This document shows, in pieces, positions 1 through 7,849 of a DNA stretch of 45,028 bases. Source of the stretch: Sedimentisphaerales bacterium (lineage in GTDB: Bacteria > Planctomycetota > Phycisphaerae > Sedimentisphaerales > Anaerohalosphaeraceae); the NCBI GenBank assembly GCA_016930745.1, contig JAFGGE010000137.1, forward strand, positions 1 to 45,028, read 5' to 3'. The notes beneath the pieces were generated by a model that saw nothing but the letters and a program-made list of their open reading frames with translations, did no database searches and was not told where the DNA came from. The position numbers and the translations under genes were made by a program. How positions within the stretch are numbered: the stretch's first letter is position 1; every line of letters begins with the position of its first letter.

Positions 1-16
1 CTTTTTTCTCTCTCCG

Positions 17-47
17 GAAAACACAGGCGATCCCCCTGTTTCGCCTG
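17..47 (-). terminator. Probable rho-independent terminator of the superoxide reductase gene
   Basis: Arms CAGGCGA (24-30) and TCGCCTG (41-47) pair perfectly around a 10-base loop. Read on the minus strand the hairpin is followed by TGTTTTCC. It lies about 33 bases beyond the stop codon of the superoxide reductase gene, where a terminator is expected. The T tract is short, so strength is uncertain. Confidence 0.55.
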
Positions 48-79
48 CCGTCTATTTCGTATCTATCGTTTTACCCTTC

Positions 80-475
80 TTATTTTATCGTAATCTCTTT
101 GCTGGACTCCCACAGGCCGTGAATGTTGCAATAGGCCAGGGCATGCAGAACGCCGGAGCGGGCGATTTTAAGGCTCGCTACGGCTTCGTGATGCGTGTAC
201 ACGGGGCCCTTGTTGGGGCCATCGGCCGATTCCCCGTGGGCCGCGAAATCCGCATGCACCACGTGATGGGCGAATTTACCCCCCTGATCGTGGTAATACA
301 GGCTGATCCAGCGGATGTGGTGTTCGGTCGTGTTCGGGTGGGCCACTTCCTTGCCCAGCGTCACCTTGACCTGGAAGATCTCATCGGCCTTGACCTGGTC
401 GGGACATTCGATCACCGGAACATGCTTTTCCGTCTTCCAATCCGCTTTTTGAATATGTCCGCTCAAGTCCGCCAT
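80..475 (-). CDS. Superoxide reductase (class II desulfoferrodoxin / neelaredoxin type)
   Basis: Reduces superoxide to hydrogen peroxide at a non-heme Fe(His)4Cys centre in the cytoplasm, a detoxification route typical of anaerobes because no oxygen is released. The 131-residue protein has the family motifs: EKHVPVIE near the N-terminus (Glu16, Lys17, His18), HPNTTEHHIRW (His46, His52, His53) and CNIHG near the C-terminus (Cys116, His119). Together these can supply the iron ligands and the lid Glu-Lys pair. It lacks the N-terminal rubredoxin-like desulforedoxin domain, so it is the one-iron form. I chose the second of two adjacent ATGs because GGAG lies seven bases upstream; the other ATG adds one residue. 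An in-frame start further up (505) has no ribosome site. It appears monocistronic, with a hairpin after the stop. The electron donor (rubredoxin) is not in the window. Confidence 0.93.
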   Translation of the reverse strand: MADLSGHIQKADWKTEKHVPVIECPDQVKADEIFQVKVTLGKEVAHPNTTEHHIRWISLYYHDQGGKFAHHVVHADFAAHGESADGPNKGPVYTHHEAVASLKIARSGVLHALAYCNIHGLWESSKEITIK

Positions 476-525
476 CATGGCTCTCCTTAAAACCTGTTTT
501 CCCATCTCTATTTACCCTAAGTCAT

Positions 526-540
526 TGGATACACTATCCA
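526..540. promoter_or_regulatory. Short perfect palindrome upstream of superoxide reductase
   Basis: TGGATA-CAC-TATCCA is a perfect 6-base inverted repeat about 50 bases upstream of the superoxide reductase start, a plausible place for a repressor site. No clear -35/-10 pair was found around it, and no known regulator consensus is matched, so function is a guess. Confidence 0.25.
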
Positions 541-588
541 TGGAACGCCAGAGGAGAGAAATAGGGAAAATACTGATTTTGGGTCTCG

Positions 589-840
589 TCATCCCTTAGT
601 CAGTCCATCGACGTCAATCTCCACGCCGGACAGGGTGATCGCTCCCACGGCTGTCAATTCCTCTCCAGTTTCGGAGACTGAGGGCACATAAAACCCATCC
701 ATAACACACAAAGTGCCTTCACCAACAGATATCGTGATCTCCAGAAGCTTTGTTTTATTTTCATTATCCTTTCCTCCCCATAAAATTACTCCCCCGTGTG
801 TTTCTAATATATCTTTATGATTTTCTCTATTGTCTGACAC
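589..840 (-). CDS. Small hypothetical protein, doubtful
   Basis: An 83-residue open frame starting at GTG. I do not recognise it. It is mildly acidic, with an N-terminal charged stretch and a valine/glycine-rich remainder containing TLCVMDGFYVP and GVEIDVDG. No signal peptide or membrane segment is visible. There is no good ribosome site before the GTG. The frame stays open for 13 more lysine/glutamate-rich codons upstream without another common start, so the true start is unclear or the gene is a remnant. The region is AT-richer than the operons to the right. It could be a real small protein, a decayed gene end, or chance. Confidence 0.35.
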   Translation of the reverse strand: MSDNRENHKDILETHGGVILWGGKDNENKTKLLEITISVGEGTLCVMDGFYVPSVSETGEELTAVGAITLSGVEIDVDGLTKG

Positions 841-954
841 TCCGGATTCTTGCGCCTTGTCGCTCTTTTCCTTTTTGTCTTAGGAAGTAGACCATTGGAA
901 AATTGGTAAAACTACATTTTCTTCCAGTGCCCTGTTGATAGGGAATTTCCTGAA

Positions 955-984
955 TTGACCCTCTGCCACTCCACTTCGTACAAT
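955..984 (+). promoter_or_regulatory. Sigma-70-like promoter for the GLUG protein gene
   Basis: TTGACC (955-960), 18-base spacer, TACAAT (979-984): one mismatch to consensus in each box. It lies 46 bases before the chosen start at 1031 in an otherwise AT-rich non-coding stretch (841-1030). Confidence 0.55.
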
Positions 985-1030
985 CTAATCTAAAACGGGT
1001 GAAATAAAGTGAATATCGGAGGTGATTATT

Positions 1031-2011
1031 GTGAAAAACATGAATATCCTGTTACTATGTAGTGTGATTTTATCATTTCTTGAGGCATCCTGCGCAACTT
1101 CCTACGACGGTGGTTCGGGATCCCAGGCAGATCCTTACAAGATCAGCATAGCCCAGCACTGGATCCAATTGTGCGATACTTCGGCAGACTGGAATTATCA
1201 TTTCATTCTGACGGAGGACATCGACTTAAACGGAGTCGCTATCCGTCCCGTGGGCAATATTGGGATACCTTTCGCCGGTTCTTTCAATGGCCAGGGACAT
1301 TCCATAAACAATGCCTCTATAAACCTTGTTGACCAGTCAAACTTGGGCCTTTTCGGATATCTCGGGCCCGGAGGCCTGATTCGGAATCTGGGTGTGAAAA
1401 ATGTTCGTTTGTTAGGAAATGATCATGTCGGAGGTCTGGTGGGATTCAGCAATGGGGGAACGATCGATTCCTGTTATGCGACAGGCCTAATCGAGGGAGG
1501 ATCCTATATAGGGGGTATAGTAGGCTCCAACAATCAGGGCAAGGTCCTCTGGTGCTTTTCGACAGTAATCATACTCGGGGATGAGTTAACCGGAGGAGTA
1601 TGCGGCTGGAATAACGTAAGTCTGCCTTTCGTGAGCCGGGGAAATTTCTGGGATATAGAGACATCAGGAATCCTTGTTTCTTCAATGGGCATGGGCAGAA
1701 CGACCGCTCAAATGCAGACCCTCTCGACATTTCTTGTGTATGATTGGGACTTCACAGGGGAAAGCATAAACGGTACAACCGATACCTGGCGGATGTGTGC
1801 CGATGGAGTGGATTATCCCCGATTGTCGCTGGAGTTTTCACACATGGGTGATTTCGAATGTCCCGATGGTATAGGATTGGAGGACCTGCTCTGTCTCGCC
1901 TCCCGCTGGCTCGCCAACACTCCTGAGACAATTGGCTCTGCCGATCCTAATTCAGACAACAAAGTAGATCTTTCCGATCTGGAGTACCTATCCAAATATT
2001 GGCTTAAATAA
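1031..2011 (+). CDS. Secreted GLUG-motif protein with dockerin-like C-terminus
   Basis: A 326-residue exported protein of a type abundant in Phycisphaerae; no enzymatic role can be assigned. Residues 1-20 are a hydrophobic signal sequence ending in a Cys (SFLEASC), a poor lipobox, so it may be either secreted or lipid-anchored. The middle carries GLUG repeats (VGGLVGFSNGGTIDSCYA, then IGGIVGSNNQGKVLWCFS, then TGGVCGWNN), which form beta-helix or adhesin-like folds. Next comes the usual closing segment (TTAQMQTLSTF, then WDFTGES, then TWRMCADGVDYPRL). The last about 55 residues resemble two dockerin-type repeats (GLEDLLCLASRWL and DPNSDNKVDLSDLEYLSKYWL). The GTG start is chosen because GGAGG ends eight bases upstream; the frame's first GTG (1022) lies inside that ribosome site. 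It has its own promoter. Likely a surface or extracellular carbohydrate-associated protein. Confidence 0.85.
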   Translation: MKNMNILLLCSVILSFLEASCATSYDGGSGSQADPYKISIAQHWIQLCDTSADWNYHFILTEDIDLNGVAIRPVGNIGIPFAGSFNGQGHSINNASINLVDQSNLGLFGYLGPGGLIRNLGVKNVRLLGNDHVGGLVGFSNGGTIDSCYATGLIEGGSYIGGIVGSNNQGKVLWCFSTVIILGDELTGGVCGWNNVSLPFVSRGNFWDIETSGILVSSMGMGRTTAQMQTLSTFLVYDWDFTGESINGTTDTWRMCADGVDYPRLSLEFSHMGDFECPDGIGLEDLLCLASRWLANTPETIGSADPNSDNKVDLSDLEYLSKYWLK

Positions 2012-2056
2012 GAGGGTGTCCCTTTCCTGGGCGTATTATACAGGAGAGGACTTTGA

Positions 2057-2083
2057 ATGTCCATGATAATTCATAATGGACAT
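2057..2083. repeat. Inverted repeat after the GLUG gene (possible weak terminator)
   Basis: ATGTCCAT (2057-2064) and ATGGACAT (2076-2083) are perfect complements around an 11-base loop, 45 bases after the stop at 2011. No T run follows, so a factor-independent terminator is not certain. Confidence 0.4.
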
Positions 2084-2092
2084 ATACAGTCT

Positions 2093-2165
2093 CCAGTCGC
2101 TGGTCGCTAGTCGCTAGGGAGCAGGGAAAAGACTGGATTCCCGCTGTCGCGGAAATGACAAAACC
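2093..2165. repeat. Decayed dispersed palindromic intergenic repeat with GTCGCT tandem units
   Basis: Three copies of GTCGCT in a row (about 2097-2118) are followed by a near-palindrome, GGATTCCCGC-TGTC-GCGGAAATGAC (about 2135-2160). The second part resembles the widespread GGATTCCCGC..GCGGGAATGAC intergenic element seen in many bacterial genomes. Here one arm carries a G-to-A change, so it looks degenerate. It sits just before the promoter of the lipid A operon. Confidence 0.45.
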
Positions 2166-2207
2166 AACCTTTTAAGGCGGCATGGCACCCGTTACCCGGC
2201 TGGGGCA

Positions 2208-2236
2208 TTGCATACGGGCGAGTCAGCGGGTATACT
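2208..2236 (+). promoter_or_regulatory. Candidate promoter of the FG-GAP/mnmA/lipid A operon
   Basis: TTGCAT (2208-2213), 17-base spacer, TATACT (2231-2236). The -10 is good and the -35 weak. It lies 40 bases upstream of the chosen FG-GAP start. The genes downstream to 9547 are nearly contiguous, so this may drive all of them. Confidence 0.45.
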
Positions 2237-2275
2237 GAATGGATGGATTTGATTCTTTGGATTGCGGAGACCGCC

Positions 2276-4654
2276 GTGAATTTCAAAATTCTGTTTTTTT
2301 CAGGTCTATTGGCCCTTCTTGTCCCGGGCGGCCCGGCGGGCCTTGCCCAGACCGAGGACCTGAGCGAGTACTTCGGCTTCGGCGAGATCGATATCGTCAA
2401 GCTGGACTGGGACATCCGCTCGCTGACGATAGCCGACTTCAACGGCGACGGGCTTACCGACATCGTCGCGGCCAACAACCGCAAGAGCAGGATCGATCTG
2501 CTCCTGCAAAGACCCAACACCCAGTCTGAGCTGGCCCGGGTCCATTCGCAACTGCAAAGCACAGGAACTCTGGAACCGGACGATGTTAATTTCCTGGCCC
2601 CGTCGGCGGCCTTCGAGCGGCAGGAAATCCTCACAACTGTCAAGATCGGCAGTCTGGCGGCGGGCGATTTCAACGCCGACGGGCGGACGGACCTGGTCTA
2701 TTACGGCCAGCCGGAGGGATTGTATATCCTGTTTCAGGAGCCGACCAGCGGGGCGGTGGTGCGGTTTTCCGAGCGGGACAAGCGGCGGGTCGATGACGGG
2801 CTCATGACGCCGGGCGCCCTGGCCTGCGGCGACATCAATGCCGACGGAAAAGCGGACATCGTCCTTGCCGGGCGCAACAGCATCTACCTGTTTCTCCAGA
2901 AGGCCGACGGGGACCTGGACAGCCCCCGGCGACTGGCGACCACCGCAGCGACGCTGGCCGTCCGCCTGGGCGATCTGGACGGGGACGGACGAAAGGACCT
3001 GGTCCTGATTACCGACGATAAGGAACGCCCCCTGCATATCATGCCCGGACTGGCCGACGGGCGGCTCGGTCCGCAGCTTCGACTGCGCATCGAGCCCCCT
3101 TCCGCCGTGGAACTGGCCGATTATGACGGCCTGCCGGGGGATGAGATTTTGACCGTCGAACAGGCCAGCGGACGTTTGTCGACCTATAAGCTCACCCGTC
3201 TAAACGACGCCGACAAGGACTGGCCGGCTTTGGTCTATCCGCTGGAAGTGACGGCCAACAGCCGCAACCGTGACCTGATCGCGGCCGATTTCGACGGCGA
3301 CGGTCTTTCGGATGTGGTCGTGAGCAATCCGGATGCGGCGGAGATCCTTTTCTATCGTCAGATGGAAGGGATCGGGCTGGACCAGCCGCGGCGGTTTCCC
3401 ACATATGCCGACGTGTCTGCACTGGATGCGGCGGACCTGGACAACGACGGCAAGGCCGAACTGGCCGTCCTGAGCGTCAAAGAAAAGGCCGTGGGGATCA
3501 GCCGATACGAAAACGACCGGCTCGTCTTTCCGACGACGATCTCTACCGAGGGCGACCCGGTAGGGATGTGTCTGGGGAATATCGGGGGCAATCGCTCCAT
3601 CGATTGCGTCTGTATTGTCAACCAGAACGGGAAATTCGCTATGCATGTCGTTTACGGCGCAGGCCAGGCGACGCCCGTGCCGATGCCCGCCGCCGCGTTG
3701 ACGGAACTGAACAGCGCCCCGGAGGGGGTGCGGATTGCCGACGTCGACCGCAACGGACTGGCCGATATCCTGATCTTCCGGAAATTCGAGTCTCCCCTGC
3801 TGGTCCAGCAGAATGCCGGGGCGACCTTCGCCGTGGTGCCCAGCGCCTTTGCCCAGATGAGCCTGATCAAGGACGCCCGCCTGAGCACGTTTGCCCCCCT
3901 TCCCGACGGGAAAGAGGGCGAGGGTACGATCCTGGTCGCCCGTGATAATTTCGCCCGGAGCCTGCTCTTCGAGGGGGGCAACCACTGGAGTGTTATCGAA
4001 CAGTTCAACGCAGCGCGGACGGACGACAAGGTGGCGGCGCTGGCGGCGATTGATCTGGACGGGGATCAGACGCGGGAGATCCTGTTGCTCAATGCGTCCG
4101 ACGGGCGGTTGGAGATTCTCAAGGGTGCGCCCGGGAGTATGTATACGCTGGATCGTCAGATCGAGATCGGAAAATGGAACCAGACGGGGCATCTGAAGAT
4201 GCTGGCGGCCCCGCTGCTGGGCGACACGACGCCGACGCTGCTTGTCTTCGATGCCGATAAATTCGCTCTGCTTCCCCTGTCGGACAGCCGGCATAACACG
4301 GAGGCATGGCGCATCCAAAAGCAATTCAGTTACGAAACCCGAATCCGGGACGGCGCCTACGCCCGGCTGGCATGCGGTGATATCAACTCGGACGATGTGG
4401 CCGATCTGGTTATGGTCGAGTACAAGAAAAAGCATCTGGAAATCCTGACCTTCCGAAACGGCGATACGGAAAAAACGCCCGTTCCCGGATTGCGGTTTCG
4501 GATGTTTGAGGAAAAGTCGTTTCAGGAAGAGTCTCCTGCTCAAAACATCGTCGAGCCGCGAGAGCTGCTGATCGCCGACGTTACCGGCGACGGAGCAGCC
4601 GATCTGGTAACGATCATCCACGACCGTATTATCGTATATCCGCAGGATTTCTGA
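2276..4654 (+). CDS. Secreted FG-GAP/VCBS repeat beta-propeller protein
   Basis: A 792-residue exported protein built almost entirely of FG-GAP-type repeats, each with a calcium-binding loop such as DFNGDGLTDIV, DFNADGRTDLV, DINADGKADIV, DLDGDGRKDLV, DFDGDGLSDVV, DLDNDGKAELA, DVDRNGLADIL, DLDGDQTREIL, DINSDDVADLV and DVTGDGAADLV. About ten are recognisable, enough for one or two seven-bladed propellers. The N-terminus has a classic signal peptide (NFKILFFSGLLALLVPGG then GLAQ). I chose GTG at 2276, with GGAG six bases upstream, because it gives a normal-length signal peptide; an in-frame ATG at 2243 would add 11 residues. Such proteins often act in adhesion, ligand binding or as surface scaffolds. 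It is the first gene of the operon, two bases before mnmA. No catalytic domain was seen. Confidence 0.87.
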   Translation: MNFKILFFSGLLALLVPGGPAGLAQTEDLSEYFGFGEIDIVKLDWDIRSLTIADFNGDGLTDIVAANNRKSRIDLLLQRPNTQSELARVHSQLQSTGTLEPDDVNFLAPSAAFERQEILTTVKIGSLAAGDFNADGRTDLVYYGQPEGLYILFQEPTSGAVVRFSERDKRRVDDGLMTPGALACGDINADGKADIVLAGRNSIYLFLQKADGDLDSPRRLATTAATLAVRLGDLDGDGRKDLVLITDDKERPLHIMPGLADGRLGPQLRLRIEPPSAVELADYDGLPGDEILTVEQASGRLSTYKLTRLNDADKDWPALVYPLEVTANSRNRDLIAADFDGDGLSDVVVSNPDAAEILFYRQMEGIGLDQPRRFPTYADVSALDAADLDNDGKAELAVLSVKEKAVGISRYENDRLVFPTTISTEGDPVGMCLGNIGGNRSIDCVCIVNQNGKFAMHVVYGAGQATPVPMPAAALTELNSAPEGVRIADVDRNGLADILIFRKFESPLLVQQNAGATFAVVPSAFAQMSLIKDARLSTFAPLPDGKEGEGTILVARDNFARSLLFEGGNHWSVIEQFNAARTDDKVAALAAIDLDGDQTREILLLNASDGRLEILKGAPGSMYTLDRQIEIGKWNQTGHLKMLAAPLLGDTTPTLLVFDADKFALLPLSDSRHNTEAWRIQKQFSYETRIRDGAYARLACGDINSDDVADLVMVEYKKKHLEILTFRNGDTEKTPVPGLRFRMFEEKSFQEESPAQNIVEPRELLIADVTGDGAADLVTIIHDRIIVYPQDF

Positions 4655-4656
4655 GC

Positions 4657-5706
4657 ATGACGTCGGGGGAGCATGTCTTTGTCGCGATGAGCGGAGGGGT
4701 GGACAGTTCCGTGGCGGCAGCCCTGCTTCAACAGCAGGGGTATCATTGCAGCGGTCTGTTCATGATCACCAACGATCAGGCCCAGGCCAATCAATCCGAT
4801 GCGCAAAAGGTAGCCGAGCAGCTCGGGATCGAGCTTCATGTGCTGGATTTACGGGGGGAATTCGAACGGATTATTCGCTATTTTTGCGATGAATACGCCG
4901 CGGGCCGCACCCCGAATCCATGCGTGTATTGCAATCGCTATATTAAATTCGGCCTGTTGTGGGATTTTGCGCGCGAGCGTGGGGCAGATCGGATCGTAAC
5001 CGGACATTATGCCCGAATTCTATACGAAAATGGAGCGGCCGGATTATATGAGGCAACCAATCCCCAGAAGGATCAATCCTATGTATTGAGTATGATTCCG
5101 CGAGAAAGGCTGGAGCAGATTTTATTGCCGCTGGGTTCCCACGCTAAGGACCAGACGCGAACGATGGCGTTCGAGATGAGACTGCACATCGAGCAAAAAC
5201 CCGACTCGCAGGAAATCTGCTTTATCCCCGACGACAACCATATCGGCCTGCTGGAGGAGCGACGGCCCGATCTGGTGCGGTCCGGCAAGGTGGTCGATTC
5301 ATCGGGTAAGATTCTGGGGGAACACACAGGACTGCATCGGTTTACGATCGGGCAGAGACGCGGATTGGGGATTGCCATGGGGCAGCCGGCTTACGTAATC
5401 GGCCTTGATCCACAAACCAATACCGTAATCCTCGGCTCGAAAGAGGAGGTGATGGCCTCATCGCTGCGGGCCGTCGGGGTAAACTGGTTGATCGATCCGC
5501 CCGGGCAGACGATTCACGGAAACATAAAAATCCGCTATAATCACCCCGGCGCGCCGGGAAAAATCAGTCCGCTCGGAACGGATGCCAACGAGGTGCAAGT
5601 GGACTTTGATGAGCCGGTCTCAGCGATTACGCCAGGACAAGCGGCGGTGTTCTATCTTGAAAATGATTTCGGTCGGCAGATTGCCGGCGGCGGCTGGATC
5701 CGATAG
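4657..5706 (+). CDS. mnmA: tRNA-specific 2-thiouridylase MnmA
   Basis: Makes the 2-thio group of the wobble uridine (U34) in Lys, Glu and Gln tRNAs by ATP-dependent adenylation and sulfur transfer. The 349-residue length is normal. The PP-loop SGGVDSS is at 12-18, the nucleophile region NPCVYCNRYIKF at 87-98 (Cys92 aligns with the catalytic Cys), GHYAR at 116-120, and KDQSYVLSM and SQEICFIPDD follow, with Cys188 as the persulfide-carrying residue. Cys89 occupies the position that is Asp in the Escherichia coli enzyme, giving a C-x-x-C plus Cys188 pattern that is also seen in other phyla. The gene begins two bases after the FG-GAP stop. Its placement in an envelope operon is probably a matter of shared transcription rather than function. 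Confidence 0.97.
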   Translation: MTSGEHVFVAMSGGVDSSVAAALLQQQGYHCSGLFMITNDQAQANQSDAQKVAEQLGIELHVLDLRGEFERIIRYFCDEYAAGRTPNPCVYCNRYIKFGLLWDFARERGADRIVTGHYARILYENGAAGLYEATNPQKDQSYVLSMIPRERLEQILLPLGSHAKDQTRTMAFEMRLHIEQKPDSQEICFIPDDNHIGLLEERRPDLVRSGKVVDSSGKILGEHTGLHRFTIGQRRGLGIAMGQPAYVIGLDPQTNTVILGSKEEVMASSLRAVGVNWLIDPPGQTIHGNIKIRYNHPGAPGKISPLGTDANEVQVDFDEPVSAITPGQAAVFYLENDFGRQIAGGGWIR

Positions 5707-5714
5707 GGAAATCG

Positions 5715-6755
5715 ATGGTTTGTAATCTGTTTGGAAAAGAAAGTTGTTGCGATCGTCCGGAACGAAACGGAGTGATCATCAGTCCCGGCGCTTTGGGAGA
5801 CAATCTGTTGATGCTGCCGCTGGCCCGCTTCATGAAACAATCTCTGGGACTGGATCGGGTGGATTTCATCGGCCATACCGAGTCCATCTGTTTTTATCCG
5901 GGCCGCACCTGTCTGGATCGAATCCGTTCTCTCGAACAGATCGATTTTCACCGGCTTTTCGTCGCCGAAAACGAATTCGAACTGGCCGACAAAGACCCCC
6001 TCATCCATGCCTTTTCTTCGTATGAATGGATCATCAGTTTTCTCGGCGCCGGGAATCCGGATTTTGAAAGCAATCTGTTCTTCACCGTCAATTGCAGCCG
6101 GGCCTGCGAAGTCGTATTCATTCCTCTCAAATCCGATGACCTTACGGGATATATCAGTAATTTTTACATTCGCCGGCTGATCGATGCCACTCTACAGGAG
6201 ATGGAATTCGAAGGCGTCGATCCACAGGAATCTTCGATCCGTCCTCTCGAAAGCGATTTCCGTATCGGCCTGGAGACTTTAACCGCTCATGCGATTGTAA
6301 CATCCAAACCATTGGCGATTCTTCACCCGGGCAGCGGCGGAGCGGCCAAATGCTGGAATCTGGATAATTTTATCCTGCTGGCCCAGGCTCTCGGGGACAA
6401 GGGAATGCAGGTCGTATTCCTGCTGGGCCCTGCCGAACAGGAACGTCTGAGCGACGCCGACAAAAGACGCCTGGCCGAGACAGGCCCGTGCATCGCAGAT
6501 CTCGATCTGGAACACCTCGTCCAAATCCTGTCCTGCGCGGTCTTGTTTTGTGGAAACGACAGCGGAATCACTCATCTGGCCGCCGGTCTGGGCGTCCCGA
6601 CTGTGGCCATTTTCGGTCCTACCGATCCTGCCGTCTATCAGCCGCTGGGACCTCGGGTTAAAGTGATTCTCGAATCCTTGAACCACTTCAACAACAGGGG
6701 GCAATCGGATATCTCCCCCATCCAGGAAGCCGTGGAACAGCTTCTTAAGGATTGA
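5715..6755 (+). CDS. Glycosyltransferase family 9 (heptosyltransferase-like)
   Basis: Probably transfers a heptose or similar sugar from an ADP/nucleotide donor to the lipopolysaccharide inner core at the cytoplasmic face of the inner membrane. The 346-residue protein has the GT9 N-terminal motif SPGALGDNLLMLPLARFM near residue 17, the nucleotide-binding LHPGSGGAAKCWNL near 200, and the C-terminal GNDSGITHLAAGLGVPTVA and FGPTDPAVYQPLGP typical of WaaC/WaaF relatives. The start at ATG 5715 has AGGGA six bases upstream and follows the mnmA stop by eight bases. The neighbours lpxD, lpxI and an LPS kinase support a core-assembly role. The exact sugar and acceptor cannot be read from the sequence. 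Confidence 0.87.
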   Translation: MVCNLFGKESCCDRPERNGVIISPGALGDNLLMLPLARFMKQSLGLDRVDFIGHTESICFYPGRTCLDRIRSLEQIDFHRLFVAENEFELADKDPLIHAFSSYEWIISFLGAGNPDFESNLFFTVNCSRACEVVFIPLKSDDLTGYISNFYIRRLIDATLQEMEFEGVDPQESSIRPLESDFRIGLETLTAHAIVTSKPLAILHPGSGGAAKCWNLDNFILLAQALGDKGMQVVFLLGPAEQERLSDADKRRLAETGPCIADLDLEHLVQILSCAVLFCGNDSGITHLAAGLGVPTVAIFGPTDPAVYQPLGPRVKVILESLNHFNNRGQSDISPIQEAVEQLLKD

Positions 6756-6814
6756 CCCGATCCCCGGTCCCGGTATAATCCACGACATAAGGTATTTCAT
6801 TGAGGACGTTGTTC

Positions 6815-7846
6815 ATGCAACCAAAAACATTGGCAGAACTGGCAAGACATGTGGGCGGACGGATTATCGGGCATCCCGACACGCTCATTTCCTCCGCGGC
6901 GACACTGGAAAACGCCCGGTCCGGCCAAATCACCTTCCTGAGCAATACCAAGTATATTCCTCTGGTCAAAACGACCCAGGCGGGGGCTGTTATTGTCGGT
7001 CAGGAAATGGAAAGCGCCGCGGATCTGCTGATCGCCGAAGACCCCTACTACGCTTTTATGCAGGTTGTGGTCTTGCTGTATGGCCACCGCAAACACGAAC
7101 CGATCGGGATGAGTCCGCAAGCCCATATCGCTCCTTCGGCCCATATCGGGCAACATTGCCACATTCACCCATTCGTCACGGTTGGTCCGGAGGCCGTCAT
7201 CGGAAATGGCTGCATCCTGTATCCGGGCGTGTTCATCGGCGCCGCAGCGAAACTGGGGGACGATTGCATCCTGTATCCGAATGCCGTAGTCTACGAGGCA
7301 TGCCTCCTGGGCGATCGAGTGATCCTGCAGGCCAACGCCACCGTAGGGCAAGATGGATTCGGCTATGCAACACATAAGGGCGTTCATCACAAAATACCCC
7401 AGATTGGAAGAGTTATCCTGGAAGACGATGTGGAAATCGGATCGGGCAGCGCGATCGAACGGGGCACACTGGATGACACCGTTATCGGAAAAGGAACGAA
7501 GATCGGCGATACGGTCACAATCGGGCATGGGACGCGGATCGGACCGTATTGTCTTCTGGTTCCCCAGGCCGGGATTGCCGGATCGGCGACACTGGGCCAC
7601 CATTGTGTGCTCGGAGGGCAGGTCGGCGTGATCGGACATATTAAAATAGGAAACATGGTCCGTATCGGCGCCCAGGCCGGCGTGATTGGGGATGTGCCCG
7701 ACGGCATGGAAATTGTGGGTTCCCCCGCGATTGACTCTAATAAGGCGCGTCGTTCCTATGCCCTGATCGAATACCTCCCGGAACTGCGGCGCTCGATCAA
7801 AGACATCGAACGACGCCTTCGAGCGATGGAAAAGGCGGAGTCCTGA
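6815..7846 (+). CDS. lpxD: UDP-3-O-acylglucosamine N-acyltransferase LpxD
   Basis: Adds the second (N-linked) hydroxyacyl chain from acyl-ACP to UDP-3-O-acyl-glucosamine, the third step of lipid A synthesis. The 343-residue protein has the N-terminal uridine-binding domain (LAELARHVGGRIIG, then SSAATLENARSGQITFLSN) and a long left-handed beta-helix of hexapeptide repeats from about residue 103 to 290. The catalytic His is His238 (TIGHGTRIG), matching the family position. The GFGY and VEIGSGSAIERGTLDDTVIG segments are characteristic of LpxD. I chose ATG 6815, nine bases after GAGG, over the TTG at 6800. It is followed three bases later by lpxI. The genes lpxA and lpxC are not in the window. 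Confidence 0.96.
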   Translation: MQPKTLAELARHVGGRIIGHPDTLISSAATLENARSGQITFLSNTKYIPLVKTTQAGAVIVGQEMESAADLLIAEDPYYAFMQVVVLLYGHRKHEPIGMSPQAHIAPSAHIGQHCHIHPFVTVGPEAVIGNGCILYPGVFIGAAAKLGDDCILYPNAVVYEACLLGDRVILQANATVGQDGFGYATHKGVHHKIPQIGRVILEDDVEIGSGSAIERGTLDDTVIGKGTKIGDTVTIGHGTRIGPYCLLVPQAGIAGSATLGHHCVLGGQVGVIGHIKIGNMVRIGAQAGVIGDVPDGMEIVGSPAIDSNKARRSYALIEYLPELRRSIKDIERRLRAMEKAES

Positions 7847-7849
7847 TCG

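Noticed and set aside
2107..2673. 188-codon minus-strand frame ending in CHFRDSGNPVF
   Set aside because: That ending is the usual spurious translation of the GGATTCCCGC palindromic repeat, and the rest is antisense to the FG-GAP gene.
3200..4621. 473-codon open frame on the minus strand
   Set aside because: It lies opposite the FG-GAP protein, whose repeated DxDGDG-type loops keep the antisense frame open; no ribosome site or family feature.
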